A stretch of 64,000 nt of DNA from NCBI GenBank assembly GCA_913777615.1, contig CAJYTK010000004.1, positions 124,001-188,000 on the forward strand. Direction: 5' to 3'. Numbering within the stretch: the first letter of the stretch is position 1; every line of letters begins with the position of its first letter. Shown here piece by piece: positions 1 to 9,946 of the stretch. The position numbers and the translations under genes are program-made. Source of the DNA: an uncultured Agrobacterium sp. (GTDB taxonomy: Bacteria > Pseudomonadota > Alphaproteobacteria > Rhizobiales > Rhizobiaceae). Under the pieces are notes generated by a model. That model was not told the origin of the DNA. It searched no databases and worked only from the letters and a program-made list of their open reading frames with translations.

Positions 1-721
1 CGTCCATGACGTAGCCTGGGTCCTTGCCGCCAAGCTCCAGACCAAGTCCGGTAAAGGTGCCTGCCGCCGCCCGCTCGATCGCGCGCCCGCCTTCCACCGA
101 TCCGGTGAAATTTACGAAGTTGAAAAACCCTTCGGCGATCAGCGCAGACGTCGTCTGATGATCGAGGAACAGATTGATGAACACATCGTCCGGCACACCG
201 GCCTCGACAAAGGCACGCACCATCCGCTCGCCGACGAGAAGCGTCTGCGCCGCATGTTTGATCACCACTGTGTTGCCCGCCATCAGGGCCGGCGCAATCG
301 TGTTGATCGCCGTCATATAGGGGTAGTTCCACGGCGCGATAACGAAGACGACGCCATGGGCTTCGCGCTCGATACGGCGTTGAAAGTTGCCACTATCCTC
401 GATGACGAGCGGGGCAAGCGCGTCTGCCGCAATCGAGGCGACGTAGTTGGAGCGCTCGTTGAAACCCTTGAACTCGCCACCATAGCGCACGGGACGGCCC
501 ATCATATGGGCGAGTTCCGGCACCACCTCGTCCACCATCTCGTTAAGTCGTGCGACGCCCTTCAGAACCAGTTGAACGCGTTCCTCCAAAGGACGATGCG
601 CCCACGTTTTTTGCGCAGCCCGCGCCTTCAACACGGCGCTACGCGCCGCATCCAGCGACATCGCCTCCCGTTCGGCATAAACCGAGCCGTCGATCGGCGA
701 GATATTCTGGATCATGACCAT
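1..721 (-). CDS. Aldehyde dehydrogenase, N-terminal part (runs off the left edge)
   Basis: NAD(P)-dependent aldehyde dehydrogenase; 240 codons are visible before the window edge. Reading leftward, the protein starts MVMIQNISPIDGSVYAER. It shows the family's PWNYP cofactor-pocket motif, an FTGSVEGG stretch (the FTGS turn of the Rossmann fold) and ELGGKDP, which carries the general-base glutamate. The catalytic cysteine lies outside the window. The ATG at 721 is preferred because AGGA lies about 7 nt upstream. The gene follows the glutamine-synthetase-like gene after 17 bp, so the two are probably cotranscribed. That context suggests oxidation of an aldehyde made from an amine or a gamma-glutamylated amine. 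Family assignment is firm; substrate is inferred. Confidence 0.9.
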   Translation of the reverse strand, partial: MVMIQNISPIDGSVYAEREAMSLDAARSAVLKARAAQKTWAHRPLEERVQLVLKGVARLNEMVDEVVPELAHMMGRPVRYGGEFKGFNERSNYVASIAADALAPLVIEDSGNFQRRIEREAHGVVFVIAPWNYPYMTAINTIAPALMAGNTVVIKHAAQTLLVGERMVRAFVEAGVPDDVFINLFLDHQTTSALIAEGFFNFVNFTGSVEGGRAIERAAAGTFTGLGLELGGKDPGYVMD

Positions 722-738
722 GATATGTTCCTAGCCTG

Positions 739-2106
739 TTATGCTCTTTCGAAACCGCGCGCGACTTCCCAGTCGGTTACGCGGCGATCATATTCTTCCT
801 GCTCCCACTTTGCGGCACGCACATAGTGGTCGATCACGTCGTCCCCGAAAGCCCCGCGCAGCATGGCGGAACCGTTCAGGTGATCCGTGGCGTCGCGAAG
901 CGTTTTCGGGATTTCTCGAACTTCCTTTCCGCCATAGGCGTCGCCGACGAATTGCGGCTCAAGTTCCATCTTCTTTTCGATGCCGTCAATGCCGGCCGCA
1001 AGCAGCGCTGCCATGGCAAGATGCGGGTTGAGATCGGAGCCGCCCACACGGCACTCGATGCGGATGCCCTTGGTGGCATCGCCGCACAGACGGTACCCCG
1101 CCGTGCGGTTGTCCATGCTCCAGACCGCTTTGGTCGGTGCGAATGTGCCTGCCATGTAGCGCTTGTAGGAGTTGATGTAAGGCGCGAGGAAATAGGTGAT
1201 CTCGCTGGCATGCGCCAGAAGCCCTGCCACATAGTGCTTCATCATCTGCGACATGCCATACTCGGCGTCCTTGTCGAAGAATTTCGGCGTCTTACCATCC
1301 AGGCTCCAGAGCGACTGATGGATGTGCGAGGAACTGCCAGCGGCACTGTAATTCCATTTGGCGAGGAAGGTCACGGCCTTGCCTTTGGACCAGGCGATTT
1401 CCTTGGTGGCGTTCTTGATGATGGCATGGCGGTCGGCCATGGTCAGCGCGTCCGCATAGCGCACATTGATTTCTTCCTGGCCGGCGGAGGCCTCACCCTT
1501 GGTGTTCTCCACCGGGATGCCCGCACCCTGCAACCCGTTGCGAATGGCGCGCATCACCTCCTCTTCCTTGGTGGTCTGGAAGATATGGTAATCCTCGTTA
1601 TAGGCGCTCGCTGGATTAAGGTTGCGATACCCGCTGGCGCGTGCCGATTCGAAGCTTTGGTCGAAGAGGAAGAATTCCAGTTCGCTTGCCATGTAAGCCT
1701 TCAGACCCATGGCCTCAAGCCGCGCCACCTGGCGCTTCAGCATGGCGCGCGGCGAATGCGGCACCTCCGCATGGGTGTGATGATCATAGGCATCGCACAG
1801 AACGAGCGCGGTCCCTTCCAGCCAGGGCACGCGGCGCAAGGTCGCCATATCCGGCTTCAGCGTATAATCGCCATAGCCTTTCTCCCAACTTGTGGATTTA
1901 TAACCTGAGACGGTTTCCATCTCCATGTCGGTGGCGAGCAGATAGTTGCAGCTATGCGTTTCCTCATGCGCGCTCTCGACAAAGAACTGCGCCTGAAACC
2001 GCTTGCCCATCAGGCGACCCTGCATATCCACGAGGCATGCCAGAACCGTATCGATCCGCCCTTCGGCGACATCCTTCTTCAGCTCGTCGAATGTGTAGGT
2101 CGTCAT
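739..2106 (-). CDS. Glutamine synthetase-like gamma-glutamyl-amine ligase
   Basis: ATP-dependent ligase of the glutamine synthetase fold, 455 aa. Visible family signatures are the beta-Grasp N-terminus (LVDMQGRLMGKR), the metal-binding ELEFFLFD segment, the ATP-site stretch AGSSSHIHQSLW and the glutamate-site stretch NRTAGYR. The catabolic members of this family (PuuA for putrescine, GlnA4-type for ethanolamine) join glutamate to an amine instead of ammonia. The neighbours here (amine-type permease, aldehyde dehydrogenase, amidohydrolase, alcohol dehydrogenase) fit that role better than ammonium assimilation. The start at 2106 follows the permease stop by 73 bp. Which amine is used cannot be read from sequence. 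Confidence 0.85.
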   Translation of the reverse strand: MTTYTFDELKKDVAEGRIDTVLACLVDMQGRLMGKRFQAQFFVESAHEETHSCNYLLATDMEMETVSGYKSTSWEKGYGDYTLKPDMATLRRVPWLEGTALVLCDAYDHHTHAEVPHSPRAMLKRQVARLEAMGLKAYMASELEFFLFDQSFESARASGYRNLNPASAYNEDYHIFQTTKEEEVMRAIRNGLQGAGIPVENTKGEASAGQEEINVRYADALTMADRHAIIKNATKEIAWSKGKAVTFLAKWNYSAAGSSSHIHQSLWSLDGKTPKFFDKDAEYGMSQMMKHYVAGLLAHASEITYFLAPYINSYKRYMAGTFAPTKAVWSMDNRTAGYRLCGDATKGIRIECRVGGSDLNPHLAMAALLAAGIDGIEKKMELEPQFVGDAYGGKEVREIPKTLRDATDHLNGSAMLRGAFGDDVIDHYVRAAKWEQEEYDRRVTDWEVARGFERA

Positions 2107-2179
2107 GATGTGGTTGTTCCCTTTTTTCGTGTTTGGCAGCGGGCGGCCACGAAGGAGCCGCCCTGCGATATTTGGACCG

Positions 2180-3694
2180 TCACGCCTTCACAGGAGAGAC
2201 GTTGCGCGCAACCTGCTTCTGCTCCATCGCAAACTCTTCCTCCGGAGAGAGAATGAGACGATGGCGACCGATCATCGCGAAATAGGCGATTGCAACGGCA
2301 AACCAGATCGCAACCCAAAGTACACCTTTGGTGAAGTTCGGATCCTGCACCTGATAAAGCAATGTCACGACTGCGATGATGATGGTGAGCACCGCACCCG
2401 GCACCCCAAGCGGCGAGCGGAAAGGCCGCTCGATATGTGGGAGGTTCTTGCGTAGCAGTATGAAGGAGATCGCCTGCATGATGTAGGAGAACATCGCGCC
2501 GAATACCGCCATGTTCAGCAACACGCTACCGATGATGCTGCCGCCCTGCTCCGCACCGAGCGCGAACCAGATGATCATCATGACACTTAAACCCACAATC
2601 GCACCCGTCAGCATGGCGACATGCGGCGTTTTGAACTTGGAATGGGTGATGGAGAGTGCGGTCGGGAAGTAGCCCGCACGCGAGAGCGAATAAATTTGCC
2701 GCCCCTGTGCGTAAAGGATTGTGTGGAAACTGGCGATAAGACCAGTCAGCGCCACGAGGCCTAAAAGAACCACGCCGCTGTCACCATAGACCGCCTTGAA
2801 ACCATCCAGCAGAGGCTCGAGCGCCGAACTGAGATGGAACGTCCCAACACCCGGAAGCGAAGGGTTGAGCAGCACGATCATGAACGCGGAAATCATCAAC
2901 GTGATGATGCCGAGAATGATGCCCTTGGGCATGTCGCGCTTCGGATCGACCGATTCTTCCGCTGCGAGCGGCAACTGCTCGATGGCGAGGAACAGCCAGA
3001 CGGCAAAGGGAAGTGTCGCGAGAACGCCGGAAATACCAAAGGGGAAGAAGGAGCCATTGCCCTCCGGCAGTTCGACAGCCTTGCCATCCGGCCCGACACC
3101 GATATTCAGCGCCCAGCGCGAGAAGTCGATATTGGGAATGGCGCTGATCCAGAAGAACACCAGAACACCGAGCGAAATCAGCGTGATGACCAGCGTGACC
3201 TTGAAGGACAACTCAAGCCCGAACACGTTGAGGCTAAGGAAGATGATGTAAAACAGCACCCACAATAGAGGCGAATAGGCCGGATCGAGACCGAGGATTG
3301 AGTTCACATAAGCCGTGATAAAGGTGACGATGACGGCAGGGGTCAGAACATACTCAACGTTCTCACAAAGCCCGGTGATAAAACCACCCCATGGCCCCAT
3401 AGCCGTTCGCGCGAACGAATAGGCCGCCCCGGTATGCGGCAGCGCCGGGCTCATTTCCGCGATGGAAAAAGTAAGCCCCAGATACATGATGGCGATGATG
3501 ATACCCGCCACCAGCATACCGCCCCAGCCGCCGGTGGCAAAGCCGAAGTTCCAGCCGGAAAAATGCCCGGAAATGACCGCGCCGACGCCGAGCGCCCACA
3601 GCGACCAGACGCCCGCATAACGCGAAAGTCCACGTTTCTCGAAATAGGATGCGTCCGCCTTCTTATAGCTGACGCCGGATGATGAACTGTCCAT
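2180..3694 (-). CDS. APC-family amino acid/amine permease, ethanolamine-permease-like
   Basis: Inner-membrane APC-superfamily transporter of about 504 aa with some 12 hydrophobic helices. The N-terminal block YFEKRGLSRYAGVWSLWALG and the following FSIAEMSPALPHTGAAYSFA and RTAMGPWGGF segments closely resemble, from memory, the ethanolamine permease subgroup. The APC helix-1 and consensus regions are intact. The open frame reaches back to 3790, but the ATG at 3694 has a good AGGAGAG ribosome site just upstream and begins MDSSSSGVSYKK, so it is preferred. It lies between the amidohydrolase and the glutamine-synthetase-like gene on the same strand. Transport of an amine such as ethanolamine is inferred from subgroup and context. 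Confidence 0.85.
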   Translation of the reverse strand: MDSSSSGVSYKKADASYFEKRGLSRYAGVWSLWALGVGAVISGHFSGWNFGFATGGWGGMLVAGIIIAIMYLGLTFSIAEMSPALPHTGAAYSFARTAMGPWGGFITGLCENVEYVLTPAVIVTFITAYVNSILGLDPAYSPLLWVLFYIIFLSLNVFGLELSFKVTLVITLISLGVLVFFWISAIPNIDFSRWALNIGVGPDGKAVELPEGNGSFFPFGISGVLATLPFAVWLFLAIEQLPLAAEESVDPKRDMPKGIILGIITLMISAFMIVLLNPSLPGVGTFHLSSALEPLLDGFKAVYGDSGVVLLGLVALTGLIASFHTILYAQGRQIYSLSRAGYFPTALSITHSKFKTPHVAMLTGAIVGLSVMMIIWFALGAEQGGSIIGSVLLNMAVFGAMFSYIMQAISFILLRKNLPHIERPFRSPLGVPGAVLTIIIAVVTLLYQVQDPNFTKGVLWVAIWFAVAIAYFAMIGRHRLILSPEEEFAMEQKQVARNVSPVKA

Positions 3695-3890
3695 GCCTTG
3701 TCTCTCCTGATCAAGAAAAAAGCAGGCAGTCAGCCGGATTGGCCGATTTTGCCCCAGTTTCGGCTGGCAGGGCTTTCCCACCAACCGCATGCATCTGCTG
3801 TTCCCTATCCCGTCTGGCTCGCGCCTTTATCGGCGTTCTGGACCACACGGCACATCGTTCTTCGGCAGGAAAACCTGCCGCCGTTCAAGT

Positions 3891-4664
3891 CTAGTCTCCT
3901 ATGCTGGCAAGCGCTCTTTCGAGGCTTTCACTCAAATAGTCGGCTGCCGCACGTTGCCCCGCTTCGTCGGCGATCAGATCGTTGCGAACCTCGATCATCA
4001 CATTCAGCAACCCGTCCGGCAGCGCGTGCAGGCGAAGCGTATGGGTTACGCCGTCTTCCGGCCCATAGGGCTGGTTGCGCTCTACCTTGAAAGAGGATCT
4101 GTCTCGATCGACCAGCATCGCATCGGCAAGGCGCGAGTCCCTGTCATGCAGAATGCCGATTTCCACCTCGCGTACCCGCCCGTGATAAATCGGCGTGAAA
4201 CTATGGATCGTAACGACGACACTCTCGATACCGAGGATCTTGCGCCTTTCCACTAGACTGGAAACGGCTTCATGAAAAGGCACGTAAAGCGCGGCAGTGC
4301 GAAGAAACCGCTCTGACTCATCCAGATCGGCATTGCCGGGAATGTCGTAAATCTCACTCGTTACCGGCATCGCGGATGCCGACTCCGGCGGACGGTTGCA
4401 GTCATAGATCAGTCGCGAAAACCGCTGAAACACCAGCGCCGCATCGAGCTTTTCAGACATAAAGCGCGCCACTGAAAGCGCACCGGGGTCCCAGGCAATA
4501 TGGCTCGAGAGAACATCCTCGGTAAGACCGAGATCCCCGTAGCGGGCGGGAAGCGTGTTCGAGGCATGCTCACAGACGAGCAGCACAGCGCTGTTCCCCG
4601 TTTCGTTTTCCACCGCGACTGCGTCACCTTCGTCGGCATGGAAAAATTGCGAACGAACCGTCAT
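3891..4664 (-). CDS. N-formylglutamate amidohydrolase family protein
   Basis: Zinc-type amidohydrolase of the N-formylglutamate deformylase family, about 257 aa. The N-terminal LLVCEHASNTLP motif (residues about 28-39), IAWDPGA, and VVTIHSFTP with its metal-ligand histidine are visible, as is ERNQPYGPEDG near the end. The frame is open back to 4727; the ATG at 4664 (MTVRSQFF) is preferred because a G-rich ribosome site (GTGGGG) precedes it. It is the first gene of the leftward amine cluster and is divergent from the RpiR regulator. In this setting it may hydrolyse a gamma-glutamyl intermediate rather than formylglutamate; that is inference. Confidence 0.8.
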   Translation of the reverse strand: MTVRSQFFHADEGDAVAVENETGNSAVLLVCEHASNTLPARYGDLGLTEDVLSSHIAWDPGALSVARFMSEKLDAALVFQRFSRLIYDCNRPPESASAMPVTSEIYDIPGNADLDESERFLRTAALYVPFHEAVSSLVERRKILGIESVVVTIHSFTPIYHGRVREVEIGILHDRDSRLADAMLVDRDRSSFKVERNQPYGPEDGVTHTLRLHALPDGLLNVMIEVRNDLIADEAGQRAAADYLSESLERALASIGD

Positions 4665-4840
4665 GGTCGTACCCCACTGGTTTTGCCGTTCCCCAACGAC
4701 GCGAAGAGAATTCTTCACATATCCCAAAGTGTCAAATGGATTTTTGAAATTTTCTCTTCATTTTTCCGATTGACTCCGGCGCAGCGGCGTATCTTAATCT
4801 TGCGCAAAACCCGGTGAGAAAACCGGAAAAGGGGAAAAAT

Positions 4841-5722
4841 TTGAGCAACACGTCGTCTGCGACGGTGTCGGAGGTCATCCAGACCCACTATGAGGATTTG
4901 ACGCGCGCCGAACGACAGCTCGCCGAAAGTCTGCTGGCGAACTATCCGGTGTCGGGTCTCGGCAGCATCACCACCGTTGCAGAAAATGCAGGCGTTTCCA
5001 CTCCCACAGTGGCGCGCATGGTGCAAAAGCTTGGCTACAAGGGTTACCCCGAATTTCAGGCAAGCCTCCACCAGGAGCTGGAAGCCACCATTTCTAACCC
5101 GATTGCCAAGCATGACAGATGGGCAAGCAACGCGCCTGGCTTGCATATCCTGAACCGCTTCGCCGCTGCCATCACCAACAATCTGCGCGACACGCTAAGC
5201 GATCTGGACACGGCCGATTTCGACAATGCGGCCGCACTGCTCTCGGACAGAAAGCGCGGCATCTATTTCGTCGGTGGGCGCATCACTGGTGCGATTGCGG
5301 AATATTTCTTCACCCATATGCAGGTCATCCGCCCGAAGACGGCACTGATGTCATCCAACTCCAGCTCCTGGCCGCAATACATGCTGAACATGAGCGCAGG
5401 TGATGTGCTGGTGATCTTCGATATCCGTCGCTACGAACAGGACATGGTGACGCTCGCCCAAGTGGCGCATGACAACAATGTCAGCATTCTGCTTTTCACC
5501 GATCAATGGACCTCGCCCGTATCACGCTTTGCCAAGCACACCTTCCGTGTGCGCATTGAAGCGCCATCCGCTTGGGACAGCTCGGTCGTGACCCTCTTCG
5601 TCGTCGAGGCCTTGATCGAAGCGGTGCAAAGCAATGGATGGGATGAAACCCGTCAGCGCATGAACGCGCTCGAAGGCCTTTTCGAACAGACACGCCTGTT
5701 CAGAAAACCAGATCGACGGTGA
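4841..5722 (+). CDS. MurR/RpiR family transcriptional regulator
   Basis: DNA-binding regulator with an N-terminal HTH_6 domain (LTRAERQLAESLL through VSTPTVARMVQKLGYKGYPEF, about residues 20-75) and a C-terminal SIS sugar-isomerase-like sensing domain (GIYFVGGRITGAIAEYF, then VIFDIRRYEQDMV). Two starts are possible: GTG at 4814 without a clear ribosome site, and TTG at 4841 preceded by AAAAGGGG. The TTG is preferred, giving 293 aa. It sits between the divergent leftward amine cluster and the rightward ABC importer, so it probably controls one or both. The ligand is unknown; SIS domains usually bind phosphosugars, but non-sugar effectors occur in this family. Confidence 0.85.
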   Translation: MSNTSSATVSEVIQTHYEDLTRAERQLAESLLANYPVSGLGSITTVAENAGVSTPTVARMVQKLGYKGYPEFQASLHQELEATISNPIAKHDRWASNAPGLHILNRFAAAITNNLRDTLSDLDTADFDNAAALLSDRKRGIYFVGGRITGAIAEYFFTHMQVIRPKTALMSSNSSSWPQYMLNMSAGDVLVIFDIRRYEQDMVTLAQVAHDNNVSILLFTDQWTSPVSRFAKHTFRVRIEAPSAWDSSVVTLFVVEALIEAVQSNGWDETRQRMNALEGLFEQTRLFRKPDRR

Positions 5723-5947
5723 GACGCCAGCGATCGAAGCACATAAAGGGATGAGAGGGAGAAGACGCAAGTAGAACGACAAATGTCGCAAACATTGCAA
5801 CATGACAAAAAAGTGACGTAAACATGGCAAGGAGGCCCAAACGGGGCTAGCGTGACCGCAATAAGCACCCTTACAAACGTCACATAACATTCATGCAAGC
5901 CACGTACAGCGTCCGCCGACGCATGAGACACGTAGAGGAGAACAAAA

Positions 5948-7054
5948 GTGATCTCAAATAGCCGCCGACTGCTTTCGCTTACCACCGCAATCGTGCTTGC
6001 CACCACGGCAATCGCCACGGCAGCACCGAGCGAAGAACTCATCGCAGCTGCCAAGAAAGAAGGCATGCTGACGACCATCGCCCTGCCGCACGACTGGTGT
6101 GGATACGGCGACGTCATCGCCTCCTTCAAGGCCAAGTACCCTGAAATCCAGGTCAATGAGCTGAATCCTGATGCCGGTTCGGCTGACGAGATCGAAGCCA
6201 TCAAGGCCAACAAGGACAACAAGGGCCCGCAGGCACCGGACGTGATCGACGTCGGTCTGGCATTCGGCCCACAGGCCAAGAAGGACGGTCTTCTCCAGCC
6301 TTACAAGGTCTCCACCTGGGACGAAATTCCAGACAACGTCAAGGACGCCGAAGGCTACTGGTACGGCGACTATTACGGCGTCATGTCCTTCTTCGTGAAC
6401 AAGGACCTTGTGACGAATTCTCCCAAAGACTGGGCCGATCTGCTGAAGCCGGAATATGCCGGTCAGGTCGCACTTGCTGGTGACCCGCGCGCCTCCAACC
6501 AGGCGATCCTCGGCGTTCTCGCCGCTGGTCTGTCCACAGGCGCGAAAGATGGCAAGGAAGCTGGTGAAGCAGGCCTGAAGTACTTTGCAGACCTGAACAA
6601 GGCTGGCAACTTCGTGCCCGTTATCGGCAAGGCCGGAACGCTGGCACAGGGTGCAACGCCGATCGTGATTGCCTGGGACTACAACGCTCTCGGCTGGGCA
6701 AAGACGCTGAACGGTAACCCACCGACAGAAGTCGTTGTTCCTGAAAAGGGCGTTCTGGCTGGCGTCTACGTGCAGGGCATCTCCGCTTACGCCCCGCACC
6801 CGAATGCCGCGAAACTGTGGATGGAGCACCTCTATTCGGACGACGGTCAGCTCGGCTGGCTGAAGGGCTTCTGCCATCCGATCCGCTTCAATGCCATGGC
6901 CAAGGCGAACAAGATCCCGAAGGACCTTCTCGACGCCCTGCCGCCACCGGCAGCCTATGAAAAGGCAACCTTCCCGACGCTCGAAGATGTCGATGCCAAC
7001 AAGGCAGCCGTCACCGGCGGTTGGGACAAGGTCGTCGGCGCCAACGTCAAGTAA
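5948..7054 (+). CDS. ABC transporter periplasmic substrate-binding protein
   Basis: Extracellular solute-binding protein of the spermidine/putrescine/iron(III) type (family 1), 368 aa. It starts at a GTG with GAGGAG a few bases upstream. A Sec signal peptide is clear (RR, a hydrophobic core, then IATAAPSEE with likely cleavage near residue 26). The mature protein alternates lobes typical of the class (DVIDVGLAFGPQAKKDG, GYWYGDYYGVMSFFVNKD, WDYNALGWAKTLNGNPP). It heads a four-gene importer. The ligand is uncertain: annotation by class would say putrescine, and the cluster supports some organic amine. Confidence 0.85.
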   Translation: MISNSRRLLSLTTAIVLATTAIATAAPSEELIAAAKKEGMLTTIALPHDWCGYGDVIASFKAKYPEIQVNELNPDAGSADEIEAIKANKDNKGPQAPDVIDVGLAFGPQAKKDGLLQPYKVSTWDEIPDNVKDAEGYWYGDYYGVMSFFVNKDLVTNSPKDWADLLKPEYAGQVALAGDPRASNQAILGVLAAGLSTGAKDGKEAGEAGLKYFADLNKAGNFVPVIGKAGTLAQGATPIVIAWDYNALGWAKTLNGNPPTEVVVPEKGVLAGVYVQGISAYAPHPNAAKLWMEHLYSDDGQLGWLKGFCHPIRFNAMAKANKIPKDLLDALPPPAAYEKATFPTLEDVDANKAAVTGGWDKVVGANVK

Positions 7055-7068
7055 GACGTAACAACGAA

Positions 7069-7102
7069 CAGCCGCCCCGATCTCGAAAGTCCGGAGCGGC
7101 TG
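7069..7102 (+). repeat. Intercistronic stem-loop after the binding-protein gene
   Basis: A 7-bp inverted repeat (CAGCCGC at 7069-7075 and GCGGCTG at 7096-7102) lies between the binding-protein stop and the first permease. There is no T-run. Such hairpins commonly stabilise the 5' part of ABC importer messages, so that binding protein is made in excess; that role is inferred here. Confidence 0.4.
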
Positions 7103-7150
7103 GCTGCACATAAAAAATGAGACCGCGATGATCGCGGCAATGGGGACAGA

Positions 7151-8041
7151 ATGTCATCAGCAGATACTGGCACAGCCCTGCCGGTTAAACGGCGTTACCG
7201 GCCGAAGCTCGAATGGCTCGGCATTTTGCCATTCGCCATTTTTGTCCTGCTTTTCTTGATCATGCCGACAATGAAGATCGTCATCGGCGCATTTCAAGGC
7301 CCGGACGGCAGCTTCACCTTTGACAATATTATCGGGCTCTTCACACCCTCAATCCTTGCCGCTTACTGGATATCGATCAAGATCAGCGTTGCCTCCGCAG
7401 CCCTTGGCTGTCTGATCGGTTTTGCCGTGGCCTCCGCAGTCGTGCTTGGCGGCTTGCCGCAGAAAATCCGTGCGCCGCTTTTGACCTTCTCGGGCGTTGC
7501 GTCCCAATTCGCCGGTGTGCCGCTGGCCTTCGCCTTCATTGCCACGCTTGGCCCCGTCGGCCTCGTCACGCTGTTTCTGAAGACCCAGCTCGGCATCGAT
7601 CTGCGCGTCCTCGGCTTCAACATTCTGTCTTTCTGGGGCCTGACGATCACCTATCTGTTCTTCCAGATCCCGCTGATGATCCTCATTATCACCCCAGCGC
7701 TCGACGGCCTGAAGCGCGAGTGGCGCGAAGCCGCCGAAATTCTCGGCGCAAGCGGCTGGCAATATTGGCGCATGGTCGCCTTCCCAATTCTTTTGCCATC
7801 GATCCTTGGCACCTTCTCGCTCCTCTTCGCCAACGCCTTCGGCGCTGTCGCAACCGCGATTGCGCTCACCGGCTCCTCGCTCAGCATCGTGCCGATCCTG
7901 CTCTTCGCCCAGATCCGCGGTGACGTTCTCGGCAATGCCAATCTTGGCTATGCGCTGGCCTTCGGCATGATCGTCGTAACCTGTATCGCCAACACACTCT
8001 ATATCTGGATGCGCACGCGCAGCGAGAGGTGGCTGAAATGA
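7151..8041 (+). CDS. ABC transporter permease (first of two)
   Basis: Inner-membrane permease of the binding-protein-dependent type, 296 aa, with about six hydrophobic helices. The cytoplasmic EAA loop is visible as EWREAAEILGASGWQYWRMV followed by FPILLPS, which docks on the ATPase. It starts at ATG 7151, 97 bp after the binding protein, and ends in an ATGA overlap with the second permease, which suggests translational coupling. Its layout matches PotB-like subunits. Confidence 0.87.
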   Translation: MSSADTGTALPVKRRYRPKLEWLGILPFAIFVLLFLIMPTMKIVIGAFQGPDGSFTFDNIIGLFTPSILAAYWISIKISVASAALGCLIGFAVASAVVLGGLPQKIRAPLLTFSGVASQFAGVPLAFAFIATLGPVGLVTLFLKTQLGIDLRVLGFNILSFWGLTITYLFFQIPLMILIITPALDGLKREWREAAEILGASGWQYWRMVAFPILLPSILGTFSLLFANAFGAVATAIALTGSSLSIVPILLFAQIRGDVLGNANLGYALAFGMIVVTCIANTLYIWMRTRSERWLK

Positions 8042-8820
8042 AGCGAATTTTCGCCTGGGGCGCCCTCCTCTTCGGTATCCTCTATTTCGCCCTGCCGCTG
8101 ATCGGCATGACCAACTTCTCGCTGAAGATGCGGCGTGGTGTCTATTCTTTCGATGCCTATACCGTAGTGTTGAGCGACCCGCGCTTTCAGGAAACCTTCA
8201 CCTATTCCGTGGTCATGGCGCTCGTCACCATCGTCTTCGGCGTAGTGTTGGTGGTGCCGACAGCCTATTGGGTGCGGCTGAAACTGCCCACACTGCGCCC
8301 CGTGATCGAGTTCATCACACTGCTGCCGCTTGTCATTCCGGCCATCGTCATCGTCTTCGGCTATATCCGCCTTTACAACACCTCAAGCTGGCTGCCGTTG
8401 ACGGGTACGACAACGGGCACCAACCTGCTCCTGATGTTTGGTTACACCACGCTGGCTCTGCCTTACATGTACCGTGCCGTCGACACCGGCCTTCGCACCA
8501 TCGATATCGGCACGCTGACGGAAGCGGCGCAAAGCCTTGGCGCTGGCTGGACGACCATTCTTGCCCGCATCATCCTCCCGAACGTCCTTGTCGCCGTCCT
8601 ATCTGGCGCTTTCCTGACCTTTGCCATCGTCATCGGTGAGTTCACCATGGCAGCGCTTTTGAACCGACCGGCCTTCGGCCCCTACATGCAGCTTCTCGGC
8701 GCGAACCGTGCTTACGAGCCTGCTGCCCTTGCCGTGATTTCATTCGGCATCACCTGGGGTTGCCTCGGTCTCATCCAACTCGTCTCCCGCTACCAGAAGG
8801 GCGCGCCTCCAAAGGCCTGA
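8038..8820 (+). CDS. ABC transporter permease (second of two)
   Basis: PotC-like inner-membrane permease, 260 aa, with hydrophobic helices and an EAA loop (LTEAAQSLGAGWTTILARIILPN). The ATG at 8038 overlaps the preceding stop as ATGA, with GAGAGGTGG upstream. A GTG at 8029 is in frame but less likely. It would pair with the first permease to form the membrane channel of the importer. Confidence 0.87.
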   Translation: MKRIFAWGALLFGILYFALPLIGMTNFSLKMRRGVYSFDAYTVVLSDPRFQETFTYSVVMALVTIVFGVVLVVPTAYWVRLKLPTLRPVIEFITLLPLVIPAIVIVFGYIRLYNTSSWLPLTGTTTGTNLLLMFGYTTLALPYMYRAVDTGLRTIDIGTLTEAAQSLGAGWTTILARIILPNVLVAVLSGAFLTFAIVIGEFTMAALLNRPAFGPYMQLLGANRAYEPAALAVISFGITWGCLGLIQLVSRYQKGAPPKA

Positions 8821-8831
8821 AGGATTTCTAC

Positions 8832-9890
8832 ATGAGCTTTCTGACACTCACGCACATCAAAAAGTCCTTCGGTCCGATTCAGGTCGTGCATGACTTTAAT
8901 ATGGCCATCGAGAAGGGCGAGTTCGTCTCTTTCCTCGGCCCCTCAGGCTGCGGCAAGACGACCGTGTTGCGCATGATCGCAGGCTTCGAAACGCCGAGCG
9001 ATGGCGCAATCGTCATCAACGGCAAGGACCAGACGACACTTCGTCCCAACCAGCGCAACATCGGCATGGTGTTCCAGGCTTACGCGCTGTTTCCGAACAT
9101 GAATGTCCGCGAAAACGTTGCCTTCGGCCTCAAGGTCGCAGGCAAGCCGAAGGCTGAAATCGACGAACGCGTCAAGGAAATGCTGGCGCTGATTCATCTG
9201 GAGCACTTGGCAGACCGCTATCCCTACCAGATGTCGGGCGGCCAGCAACAGCGCGTGGCACTTGCACGCGCGCTGGCACCCAAGCCGGAAGTGCTGCTCC
9301 TCGACGAGCCACTTTCTGCGCTTGACGCCAAGATCCGCGTGTCGCTGCGTGAAGAAATCCGCCAGATCCAGCGCAAGCTTGGCATCACCACAATCTTTGT
9401 CACGCATGACCAGGAAGAGGCCCTGTCGATTTCGGATCGTATCGTGGTGATGAATGCCGGTCGCGCCGATCAGATTGGCTCGCCTTTCGAGATTTACAAC
9501 AGTCCGGCCACGCGCTTCGTCGCCTCCTTCGTCGGCACGTTGAACCTCATCGACGCCACCGTTGTCGATGCAGCAACAAGCACAATTCTGATCGGTGATC
9601 AGAAGGTCTCGCTGAAAAAGCCGCTTGCCAAAGCCAACGGCGAAAAGGTCACAGTTGCACTTCGCCCTGAAGCTGGATCGCTGGCCGAAAGCGCCAAGGG
9701 CGATGTCGCCATTTCCGGCATTGTGACCTCCAGCCACTTCCTCGGCTCGGTCATCCGCACTCGTCTCGATGTCGGCGGCAGCGTGCTTTCGTTCGACATG
9801 TTCAACGATCCCGGCACGGCACAGCCTGCCATCGGCGAGCGCGTCACCTTACACTTTGCATCAGAAGATTTGATGATTGTAGCAGAGTAG
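8832..9890 (+). CDS. ABC transporter ATP-binding protein (PotA/CUT-like)
   Basis: Importer ATPase of 352 aa. Walker A is GPSGCGKTT (about residues 36-44), the Q-loop is in [10 protein letters not shown], the signature is MSGGQQQR, Walker B is [12 protein letters not shown] and the switch histidine is in [11 protein letters not shown]-terminal TOBE region follows ([10 protein letters not shown]). The ATG at 8832 has AAGGA upstream and lies 11 bp after the second permease, so it completes a binding protein-permease-permease-ATPase operon. Confidence 0.9.
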   Translation: MSFLTLTHIKKSFGPIQVVHDFNMAIEKGEFVSFLGPSGCGKTTVLRMIAGFETPSDGAIVINGKDQTTLRPNQRNIGMVFQAYALFPNMNVRENVAFGLKVAGKPKAEIDERVKEMLALIHLEHLADRYPYQMSGGQQQRVALARALAPKPEVLLLDEPLSALDAKIRVSLREEIRQIQRKLGITTIFVTHDQEEALSISDRIVVMNAGRADQIGSPFEIYNSPATRFVASFVGTLNLIDATVVDAATSTILIGDQKVSLKKPLAKANGEKVTVALRPEAGSLAESAKGDVAISGIVTSSHFLGSVIRTRLDVGGSVLSFDMFNDPGTAQPAIGERVTLHFASEDLMIVAE

Positions 9891-9946
9891 CGCACTGTTT
9901 CGAGTCCGGAAAACCGGGTAACTCCGCTCCAACTCAGGAGGCACCT

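Noticed and set aside
826-1908. Long plus-strand open frame opposite the glutamine-synthetase-like gene
   Set aside because: Shadow of a real gene; high-GC coding strands leave open antisense frames and the translation has no family features.
5954-7111. 385-codon minus-strand frame opposite the binding-protein gene
   Set aside because: The plus strand carries a signal peptide and clear binding-protein sequence; the antisense is not protein-like.
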